Under the pieces are notes generated by a model, which was not told the origin of the DNA, ran no database searches, and saw only the letters and a list, made by a program, of their open reading frames with translations. DNA of 64,000 bases from Pseudoips prasinana (taxonomy: Eukaryota > Arthropoda > Insecta > Lepidoptera > Nolidae): contig OX621245.1 of assembly GCA_951640165.1 (NCBI GenBank), positions 18,468,330-18,532,329 on the forward strand, read 5' to 3'. This document shows, piece after piece, positions 55,771 through 64,000 of the stretch. Position 1 is the stretch's first letter. Each line of letters starts with the position of its first letter. The position numbers and the translations under genes are program-made.

Positions 55771-56638
55771 CAGTAGTTAGAATAATAACAAATGCAAGTC
55801 AGTAGTGTTTTAAGCGGGCCTTGTCTAATAAATGTAGTTATCAGTAAGATCAATCATATAAATCTGCAGTCACACTGTAAGAGCTTTTTTATGTAGAAAC
55901 GTACTTACTTATGTAGGGCATGTGCGTTCCAGATTGATAAATATAGCTAACAATGTCTCAAAAATATCATTAGGGTAATTAAATAACACGGTCGAGTTAT
56001 TTAAATACAAAAATATATTAGAGAAATGTCCAAATCGGTAAAAGCAGGCATTTACTTTTAGGTTCAATATAACCTAAAAATTAACAGTAAATGTCTGTTT
56101 TTAGCAATTTGGCCATTGCTGGTAGACGTGAAAATTGGGCTCGTGAAATCTTTCAAGATGCTTTAATTTATGGCCAAATTCCAGCTCTGTAACGCCAGGC
56201 CTGAGTTTCTATGGAGTTTGGGTTTCTCCTATTATTAAAAGTAATAAAAAAATAAGTCGACATTCTTCCGCAAATTCATAATATTTTATTCATTCATTAT
56301 CATAAATACATAATATTTGTAAAACAATTATAGTAATAATACTTTAGTTTGATATATTGCTAATGAAAATGGTAGTATATTTTTGACCAGAAATATTTTT
56401 TTTCTCGGAAATGTTATGAATATTGTTTATGAGAGGAAATCATATAGTAAGACATTAAGAAGCTGGGTCTAAAATATCTACGTGGCTTTAGTTAGCTCAT
56501 TGAATTCTTAGGAATAATAACAGTAACCATGTCTGCAGAGTAGGTAATTAAACAGGCATACTAATCATATAAAATGTTCTGTTACAGCAGTTACACAAGC
56601 TCTCAAAACACTATTGCTAAAAAACATTAAAATACTAA
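55771..56638. other. AT-rich sequence with an imperfect palindrome
   Basis: At 56038-56110 AAAGCAGGCATTTACTTTTA...TAACAGTAAATGTCTGTTTTT forms an imperfect inverted repeat with a TAGGTT/AACCTA inner stem, perhaps a tiny MITE. Nothing else is identified. Confidence 0.4.
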
Positions 56639-56818
56639 TCACACTAATATTATAAAGGCGAAAGTTTATGAAAGCATGAGTGTGTATGTTCGTTACTTCT
56701 TCATGTCTAAACGGCTAAAGCGATTTTAGTAAAATTTGGTGTGGAGTTAGCAGACACCCTGGATTAATTCATAGGATTTATAAAGTTTAACGCGGGTAAA
56801 ACCGTGGGGCACAGCTAG
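56639..56818 (+). mobile_element. Non-autonomous Helitron-like element, 180 bp
   Basis: TCACACTAATATTATAAAGG after A56638, ending CCGTGGGGCACAGCTAG before T56819. Same subfamily as 9188-9370, here with intact ends. Confidence 0.8.
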
Positions 56819-56956
56819 TAATTAATAAAACTATTTTCTTTCACATTTATGTGCTTAAGAAGATATCTTTACTTCTGGGTGTTGCGTTACAAGGTAGGTA
56901 CGTAAATCCAAACTAGGCACGAATTTATCAAATTAGCACTAGGTAAATAGGTTCTT

Positions 56957-58640
56957 CCTTTTCTGACTATCGGCCCATATCCATATTACCTTTCCTCTAC
57001 AAAGTCCTAGAGCGTCTTATCCATTCCCAATTGAGTTTATTCCTGTGTAAAAATTGTCTCCTTAATCCGTGTCAGTCCGGGTTCCGTCCCGGCCACAGTA
57101 CAACCACAGCCTTGATCAATATTACGGATGATATACGACTGGGCATGGAGTGTGGAAAGTTGACGGTGCTTGCGCTGCTAGACTTTAGCAACGCATTCAA
57201 CACCGTGGACTTCGACATTGGCATATTACGCTCTCTTAACATATCTCCAACGGCAATTGATTGGTTTCGTAGTTACCTGTTTGGTCGTCGGCAACGTATT
57301 CGCATCGAGGAGTCTTATTCTTCGTGGTGCTATACTACTCCAGGCGTGCCACAGGGTGGCGTTTTATCTCCATTACTCTTCACGATATTTATAAATTGTA
57401 TTTCCTTTAATTTAACTTCTTCCTACCACCTTTACGCAGATGACCTACAAATTTATACTCAGGCACCTGTAGAACGACTTAGTGAAGCAATTGGTATAAT
57501 CAATAGTGACTTAGGCCGAATAAGTCAATGGAGTGCGGAGCATGGTCTTAAAGTGAACCCCATTAAAACCCAGGTTATTGTCATTGGTAGTTCGCGCATG
57601 ATATCCAAGGTGGACTGGACACAGATCCCCCAGATTATCTTTAATAATACCATAATACCTTTTAGTGACAATGTAAGAAATCTAGGGGTTTACTTCGACA
57701 AAACATTTTCATGGGGTCCACAGCTTGAGCAGACTAGTCGCAAATTATATGTGGTTCCTTGCGAAGAATGCGTAATTCCCTTCCAACCGCCACTAAAATT
57801 GCACTAGCTCAATCTCTTCTTTTCCCCATCCTTGACTATGCTGCTGCCAGTTATCTTGACCTTACAGAGGACAAACTTGATAAACTCGAGCGCCTTCAAA
57901 ATTTCTGTATAAGATTCGTACTTGGACTCCGCAAATACGATCACGTCACCGAATTTCGAAAAAACACGAGTGGTTACCAATCCGACTTCGCCGTAATTCT
58001 CACATACTTTGTCTGCTTTACAATATTTTGTTTAATCCAACAGCTCCTATTTACCTTAATCAACGGTTTGAATTCGTTTGTGATACACATGCTAGGTCTT
58101 TGAGATCATCAGAGAACTTAAAACTACATATTCCAGTGCACTCTACAGATTTTTTTGATAAATCTTTTTCTGTCCAAGCAGCTCGGCTATGGAATTTACT
58201 TCCTGTAGAAATAAGACGTGCACAAACTCTGACTTCCTTCAAAATTTCTTTAAAAAAACACTTTTTATCTCTTTAAATTATCTTCATAATTTGTCTTTTT
58301 ACCTGCTTTTCGTAACCTCCTTTTTCAATACTCCTTAATTGAATAGATGCATAATATTTTGTATGTATAGTATATTATTTATTATAGTATAGTATTATTA
58401 GTATTTAGAATATAAGTATGTTTATGTAAATTGTATATAAGTACATAACTTTGAATATTTGACTGCACACTACAACTATCGCCTTTTCTGTCTTACTTTT
58501 TCCTTGTCCACCCAACGGCTGTCTGGAAGAGATCGCTACAAAGCGATAAGACCGCAGATTGTACCTGTATTTGCTTATTTGTAAGTTATATATTGTTTCT
58601 TTTGGTGCAATAAAGTGTACTCTATCTATCTATCTATCTA
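56957..58640 (+). pseudogene. 5'-truncated LINE reverse transcriptase with (TATC)n tail
   Basis: Coding starts inside the RT at SDYRPISILPFLYKVLERL. FRPGHSTTTALINITDDI, LLDFSNAFNTVD, GVPQGGVLSPLLFTIFIN and YHLYADDLQIYTQ follow, then the thumb (SDNVRNLGVYFDKTF). A frameshift near 57757 moves to RRMRNSLPTATKIALAQSLL. Another near 57965 moves to LNQRFEFVCDTHARSLRSS, and the ORF ends SFKISLKKHFLSL at 58276. A 3' UTR of about 340 bp has GCAATAAAGTG followed by (TATC)n at 58620-58640. Such microsatellite tails suit CR1/L2/Daphne-type LINEs; the exact clade is uncertain. Confidence 0.85.
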
Positions 58641-59209
58641 AATACAGAATTCTCGCAAAATTGTATCCAATATTGCACAGTAGGTATACATTTTCGCAAA
58701 AATTTATCACTGAATCCATTCAAGAGGCCGGGCATCGAAATAATACCTAATGGACACGATCAATTAATTGTTTATTCTTCAAGAAGCCCATAAGAACCTT
58801 TCTAGTAAATAATAAGATTAATCTAGTCTACCATCGTCAAGAACGTTATACTGGTTTGTATAAAATTAAAAAATAGTTTTGAAATGTTTCGTACATTCTA
58901 TAAAAATCGGAATGTTAATACGGTCACTAGTTCAGCCATCAAGTAGAAATAAATTAAATAGTAAAAGTCAGAAATACAGACGAATAATATTGTGATTCTA
59001 TTACATCAGCCAATATAAGGCCCCGGCATGGCACCTCTCCGTGAGGCTATAAAATATTGATGGCTAAAGTCACGTGACTTGCTAGTTAAAGTACAAGAAC
59101 TTCCTTTGAAAAAAAGAAATATAGTACAAAGAAACAGAAGTCAAAGTAATAAAGAAAAATTCTGTGAGTCATTTATGAATTTAAACTGAAGAGACACTTA
59201 CGTTACGTT
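58641..59209. other. No feature identified
   Basis: AT-rich sequence without recognised ORF or repeat. Confidence 0.5.
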
Positions 59210-59400
59210 ACTGTTTTTTTTTTATTATTTTTTTTTATATCAGACTGCGACAAACGAGCATGTGGGTCACCTGATGGCAAGTGATCACCGCCGCCCATGG
59301 ACACTCACGACACCAGGTGCGTTGCCGGCCTCTAAGAGTCAGCAAACAAGTGTTGCTGACCCTTCCCCCCACCACAATGAGCTCTGGCGACCTTACTCAC
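59210..59400 (-). repeat. Retroelement 3' tail (poly-A on minus strand)
   Basis: A T-run at 59214-59240 follows, on the minus strand, GGCAACGCACCTGGTGTCG ... GATCACTTGCCATCAGGTGA ... CTCGTTTGTCGCAGTCTGAT. This 3' end is widespread in Lepidoptera. The source LINE or SINE is not visible. Confidence 0.6.
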
Positions 59401-59983
59401 ACTCGAAAACACAACATCAAAATTATTAACGTTGCACTGATATGCATATTTTTCAGTTGGGTTTTGTTAAGGCTACCCAAAATTTTTGTTCTTCCAACAC
59501 ATTTTACAGTATTCAAGCTGAAAAGTCTCGTATCTTATGAGTTAAGCGCTAGTTATTCGTCGTCACGTGACCTGACTACTAAACAGGCTTTACGTGTTTG
59601 CACAATAAAGTGAAACAACAGATTTATAAAGCATTTCGCCAAAAATGGTTAAGGTAATTTTCGCTACAAATGTAGGCACTGCAAAATGTTAATATTTTTA
59701 CTAGCTATTTTCTATATTTCATGTAATATCCTATATTTATTCCCTCTTGCACCCAAGACGGAATACAACTTGAATTTATAAACTTATGGATACCATTTTT
59801 AGCAACAAATCCTCGTTCAATACCTACTTTTTTTATCTCTATAATAACTTATACCGATGTTTTCTATTCCAAATCTCTATATTCTTTTAGTGGTCCAAAC
59901 AAATATCTATTAGGTTTGTCGCCATCGGTCAAAAACCAGTTTGGCAGATGGAACTAATAACGAATGTTACTGTAATACTGAAC
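59401..59983. other. No feature identified
   Basis: AT-rich sequence, no ORF or repeat recognised. Confidence 0.5.
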
Positions 59984-60068
59984 AGGGAGGGCAAAGGCTA
60001 CATTTTTATAGATTTTTGAGTGGACCCACCACTCAAAAATCTATAAAAATGTAGCCTTTGCCCTCCCT
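59984..60068. repeat. Perfect inverted repeat, 40-bp arms, 5-base loop
   Basis: 59984-60023 and 60029-60068 are exact reverse complements (arms start AGGGAGGGCAAAGGCTACAT) around ACCCA. Transcribed, it would give an uninterrupted 40-bp hairpin. Confidence 0.95.
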
Positions 60069-60187
60069 ATTCCATTGATTTCATAAAAAGAAGGTGTTCT
60101 ATATACTGATACTGAAAGCTATTAAATAGGCAAGCGTGACGAATTAGGACATCAATAATTACTTTTTTTAAATAATTTTAAATGACG

Positions 60188-60467
60188 GGCCTGTTGGCGT
60201 GGTTGGCAAATGCTTGATTTCACGCCGGAGGTCGTGGGTTCGCTTCCCACCCAGGACAGATATTTGTGTACATGAACATGTCTGTTTGTCCTGAGTCTGG
60301 GTGTCATTTATCTATACAAGTATGTATTTACACAAGAAAAGTAGTATATGTATGTAGTATATCAGTTATCTTGTTCCCATACTACAAGCTCTATTTAGTT
60401 TGGGAATTTATTAGGTATAGTATTAGTCAGATGGCCGTGTGTAAATAATGTCCCAGAAAATTATTGA
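60188..60467 (+). repeat. tRNA-derived SINE, family B (plus strand)
   Basis: Head GGCCTGTTGGCGTGGTTGGC with B box GGTTCGCTTCC (60237-60247), body TGTTTGTCCTGAGTCTGGGT, and tail GATGGCCGTGTGTAAATAATG. Confidence 0.85.
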
Positions 60468-60503
60468 AGTTATACTTCTTTTGGCGCGATGGAGAAAAAT
60501 GAT

Positions 60504-60738
60504 GAGAGTGAATTTTTACGATGCGCGCGCACACCGACACCAAAAAATTTTACAGCATGAAGTTAGTTCTAGGTGGTATGAGAGTGAATTTTTACGATGC
60601 GCGCGCATCGTGCGCGTGCATCGTAAAAATAACAGCATGAAGTTAGTTCTAGGTGGTATCAAAATGTATGAGAGTGAATTTTTACGATGCGCGCGCATCG
60701 TAAAAATAACAGCATGACGTTAGTTCTAGGTGGTATGA
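60504..60738. repeat. Tandem repeat of about 76-90 bp units with a CpG-rich palindrome
   Basis: Units start at 60504, 60580 and 60670 with GAGAGTGAATTTTTACGATG and end AGTTAGTTCTAGGTGGTAT. The third unit holds TTTTTACGATGCGCGCGCAT and its mirror (60679-60708), a nearly perfect palindrome. The second has a similar palindrome enlarged by GTGCGCGTGCATCG. In the first the right half is replaced. Confidence 0.9.
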
Positions 60739-60835
60739 AAATTGATAACTATGTTCAAGTTGTATATTAAGAAGTATAACTTCTAACGCGTGTACATAAG
60801 TACACACAAGTTTTTTTTTTATTATTTTAAATAGA

Positions 60836-60910
60836 TATCTTGGGTCAAGTCACACACTGCCATTTGATCCTAAACTCGGTAGAGACTGTACTATGGCAAC
60901 CAGACAACAA
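60836..60910 (-). repeat. SINE tail fragment, family B/C
   Basis: CACACTGCCATTTGATCCTA, AACTCGGTAGAGACTG and TACTATGGCAACCAG follow the order of the family tails. The head is missing. Confidence 0.5.
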
Positions 60911-62159
60911 TACAAGTTAAAAGATTCCCTCACGAAAGAAAACGTTTATCTTATAATTTGTAAATGTAAACACAATATTGATGAAAAATAAGTTGACTAT
61001 GATATGGTTTTAGTTAGTTATCTCTGACCTTGTTTATTGTGAACCATGTAATCCACTAAAGAGATAATCCGTAGACCCAGAGTTTCAACAGTTTATCCCT
61101 ACCATTATTCAAGCCTCCGCAGCATTTTCTGTATACAAAAGATGTCTGATTTAATTTTAGAAGTCCTTAAGCCAAGAGAACATTATCGCAAGACTCAGTC
61201 GAAGTGCTTTTACATATATTTATATATACACATGAGTGTTGCATGAATACTCCAAAGAGTACTTTTATCTATCAGTCAAGAAAATAACGCATGAAATACT
61301 GAACTATAATAATTGTTATGTGTGCGTCGCGAAAAATTATGCCTTTAAAGATTTTTTTGTAATTTAATAATATTTGTAAGGATTTTTACAGATCAAACAA
61401 ATGGTCATGGAAGACGATAGTATTAGCGGAGCGTTCGCAGTCGTACGCCATAGCCGTGTTCCTACAATATGTTGAATTGTTTCAGTGACACGAGAGTTTT
61501 TAATAGCCTTAACCTCAAAGACGATCGGCGTTTATTTGACTGCGGCTACCACGGAGCTTGAAGGGTGCATCGCTGTGCTGATAAAGCAGTTACACGCTTG
61601 TTTCATTTAGTGCTCAATGGTATTGATTAGTAATGAACGTAGAACGAGGCGCCCACAGCATCATCTGATTTAGAACTGTATGAAGTGAGGACGGTCGGCT
61701 TGTTTAGATTCGACATTGATTGTTCCAATAACAATTATTGTCAATACATCACTTGCCGGCTGTAAAAAAAAATATTTAACGTTTAGTTCATAAGTTTAAT
61801 TTATTATAATAAAAAAACATCTTTGTATTTTTTTATTTATTATAGAAGAGTATTTACTATTTTACTATGGAACCCCTGATGGTAATACTCCAACTGTCCA
61901 TCATCCATAGTAATACATACAATGTAAGCCACGTATAATATTAAAGCGTTAGTTATTATTATAAATATACGGATGTAAGGAAAACCTAAAGTTACTGAGA
62001 ACTACTGAACTTTACAACCAGAAGCCAATCGAGCTGTCAATAGATAAAATAAGAACAACATTTTTAACTAACTTCTAGAGTTGTAGAACAAACTTCACCT
62101 ACCTTTATAAAGTGTTCGCCTTTAACGCCTGCTGTGGCACTTCAAAGGAAAATCTATAC
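60911..62159. other. Unassigned sequence, possible single-copy region
   Basis: 61380-61700 is less AT-rich than the surroundings. A short frame after TTTTACAG at 61386-61393 (reading IKQMVMEDDSISGAFAVVRH and then a stop at about 61473) could be an exon end, but nothing supports it beyond the AG and composition. No repeat recognised. Confidence 0.3.
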
Positions 62160-62170
62160 AAGGACCTATG

Positions 62171-62978
62171 TTTTTTTTTTTTTTCAATGGGACTAGTCCC
62201 GCCCTCTTACCCACCACTGCAACTCCTGTAAGCCAGGATCAACAGTGGCACACAATGAAATGACACTGAGCGGTGAGGCTCAGGCATGTCCCGGGGAATG
62301 GCTTTAACTGTCTTGGATCCCGCAACGAATTTAATCAGAAAGAAAAAAAAGGAGGAGTTAGAAATGAATAGTTCCACTTCCCTCTAGAGTAAAGCGGGAG
62401 ACAGAATGATATAAAGAGGCTATCGCCTCATTAAACGAGAGAATTGCAACTAGAGAAGCCAGCTGCAAGAGCACCAAGGATTAATTTAAGGGTTCTAAGT
62501 GAGCTGTTATATTTGATTCCAATAGTAGGTATGGCAAAAGCGCTTAAACGCACGGAAGTTTGTTCCTTGTTGCTACAAGATCCGTATAATAAACTACTCC
62601 AGATATTGGTTGCAATATTACGCTGATTTTGCCAGAGATCACATTCCCAAAGTATGTGGTGAGCGGTTTGTTCATATTCGTTACAGGAAGTTGAGCACAG
62701 ACAGATTGGTGAAGATACTAATTTGAAACTAAACAATTTACTTTTAAAATTGCCGTGTCCGGTAAGAAATTGTGCAACACAATGGTCTATGATTAGCCAA
62801 GTTTTATTTAACCGTTCGCGTATGTCCGGAAAGAACTGGTGCAGATGGCGACCCTTGGTTGAGGTATTCCATCTACATTGCCATTCATTTAGCAGTTCGT
62901 CATTTAAGTTAGCAATTGGCATAAATAGCCTGGATATTTTAGCACGGTCGCGTAATGATAAGAAATCATTATTTAAAA
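62171..62978 (-). pseudogene. 5'-truncated LINE, C-terminal domain (R1/I-like)
   Basis: A plus-strand T-run at 62171-62185 marks the poly-A. AAGGACCTATGTT flanks both ends (62160-62172 and 62979-62991), giving a 13-bp target duplication. The minus-strand frame (62431-62978) encodes the region past the RT: EWQCRWNTSTKGRHLHQFFP, then VAQFLTGHGNFKSKLFSF and a CCHC-like finger (CLCSTSCNEYEQTAHHILWEC). The apparent Met at 62994 lies in the duplication. The ORF is open to its stop, so the copy is fairly young. Confidence 0.85.
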
Positions 62979-63119
62979 AAGGACCTATGTTCACGATCCC
63001 GACATAGACGTTTCTCCTTGCATTTTAAGTTAACTATTAATATTGAGAACAAAACTGAACATTGATTTAAATATGCACCAAAACTGGTTATGTATTCCTT
63101 AAAAAAATTACATTTATGT

Positions 63120-63840
63120 GGAATCGGCATTGTTTTTACACTACCGTGCAGTGCATGACGTGGCAGCTACTGAGAAACACTACCAGATAACTCAGTACTT
63201 AAAGTTAATTGCAATCATGTGTGTTGACACAGAACAAGTTAATCCCAAGCACCTTTGTCACTTAAATAATGAGAAATTTTGTAACATGTTACACAATTTG
63301 ACTTTAATAATTCTTTTAAACTTATTCGTAGACAATTCTCTAATATCATTGGGAAGTTTGATATAGAATCTTATACATTGCCCCATAAAAACGTTACTTA
63401 TTTTGTGGAGACGGGAGTCTCAATATGAGATTATTCTTATATCTAGTATTTACATTATGTGTATCGCTCCTTTTACAGAAGGAATCGATATTTTTATGCA
63501 CATATTGGTTAGAATATTAACCTCTTTGAACTTTTCTCTTAGAGACACTCTCGGGCCAAGATTATAGAAAGCTCTTACAGCTCTTTTTTGCAATATAAAT
63601 ATGGTGTTAATGTCAGCAGAGCTACCCCAAAGAAGAATTCCATAGGACATTACACTATGAAAATAACTGAAATAAACCATTCTAGCTGTGTCAACATCAG
63701 TCAGCCGTCTAAAAGTTTTCACTGCATATGCTGCAGAACTTAATTTGCCGGAAAGTTTTTCTATTTGTGCGCTCCATTGTAGCTTTGAGTCAATAATATA
63801 CTGTCCATGTTGACCGCTAAAGTGATAACATTTTTGAGAG
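63120..63840 (-). pseudogene. Jockey/CR1-like LINE, C-terminal RT region
   Basis: The minus strand reads IDSKLQWSAQIEKLSGKLSS, AAYAVKTFRRLTDVDTARMV, YFHSVMSYGILLWG and ILQKRAVRAFYNLGPRVSLR. Then, in broken frames down to about 63170, it reads the closing part with WGNV, LPNDIRELS-like and FKRIIK-like blocks. It resembles the three-part LINE at 18280-38190 in motif style. No poly-A or duplication was found, and the 5' boundary is near 63840. Confidence 0.75.
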
Positions 63841-63848
63841 ACTCCCCA

Positions 63849-63912
63849 CTTTGGAGTGCTCATTAAGCTGTCAGTCCCAACTGGGATTGACAGCGTAACA
63901 TGCACTCCGAAG
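63849..63912. repeat. Imperfect hairpin next to LINE boundary
   Basis: The inner stem GCTGTCAGTCCCA / TGGGATTGACAGC (63867-63879, 63882-63894) and outer stem CTTTGGAGTGC / GCACTCCGAAG each have one mismatch or wobble. The role is unknown. Confidence 0.7.
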
Positions 63913-64000
63913 CAGACCGAGCACTCTGTTAGACAACACTCGTTTATAATACCAGAGAATGCCAATCCGATAACATTAAACGCCGTATTTTTTCTATATT

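Noticed and set aside
60504..60738. CRISPR-like array
   Set aside because: Repeats are few and long with no unique spacers of even length, and the sequence is eukaryotic.

Overview
This is eukaryotic DNA, almost certainly from an insect and most likely from a moth or butterfly (Lepidoptera). It is AT-rich and packed with short Helitron derivatives (A-TC...CTAG-T ends), tRNA-headed SINEs, RTE-type LINE tails ending in TGATG repeats, an R1-clade LINE with a UAAUG stop-start junction as described for Bombyx SART1, and fragments of many other LINEs. No host gene was recognised with confidence. Every strong coding signal belongs to a mobile element, intact or broken, and the stretches between look like non-coding sequence. 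No genuine tRNA, rRNA or CRISPR array was seen.

Layout. 1-6.6 kb: SINEs, Helitrons (one pair in a 297-bp tandem duplication, one of about 1.65 kb) and a short RTE derivative. 6.6-9.0 kb: a small non-autonomous LTR element with nearly identical LTRs. 9.2-18.3 kb: a LINE reverse transcriptase (RT), a Tc1-like DNA-binding domain remnant, a 37-bp minisatellite, a perfect hairpin and LINE/SINE remnants.

18.3-38.2 kb is one nested stack. A plus-strand jockey/CR1-like LINE is the oldest layer and is cut into three pieces. The first cut holds a 3.6-kb element with terminal inverted repeats (TIRs) of about 300 bp, carrying a broken gene of uncertain family (nuclease-like segment plus cysteine-rich tail) that also contains an RTE LINE fragment. 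The second cut holds a full-length R1-clade LINE (minus strand, about 6.4 kb net, 16-bp target duplication). Its ORF1 is split by a complete Ty3/gypsy-type LTR retrotransposon (1398-bp LTRs, CTCT duplication), whose pol gene is split in turn by a 683-bp piggyBac-like MITE at TTAA. In each of these cases, removing the insert with one copy of its duplication rejoins the interrupted reading frame.

38.2-46.9 kb: SINEs, Helitrons (one inside a SINE), a foldback sequence, an R4/Dong-like LINE that seems to have lost its endonuclease core, two mariner-type MITEs and an RTE tail. 47.1-48.9 kb: a TIR element carrying the C-terminal half of a DUF7869-like protein. 48.9-52.4 kb: a full-length LINE with an uninterrupted 973-codon ORF (zinc finger, RT, restriction-like endonuclease) and a 12-bp target duplication, the best candidate for a recently active element here. 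53.5-55.4 kb: a decayed DDE/SWIM transposase-like gene with a duplicated 5' exon. 56.6-64 kb: more LINE, SINE and Helitron copies, a perfect 40-bp hairpin, and a tandem repeat built around a CpG-rich palindrome.
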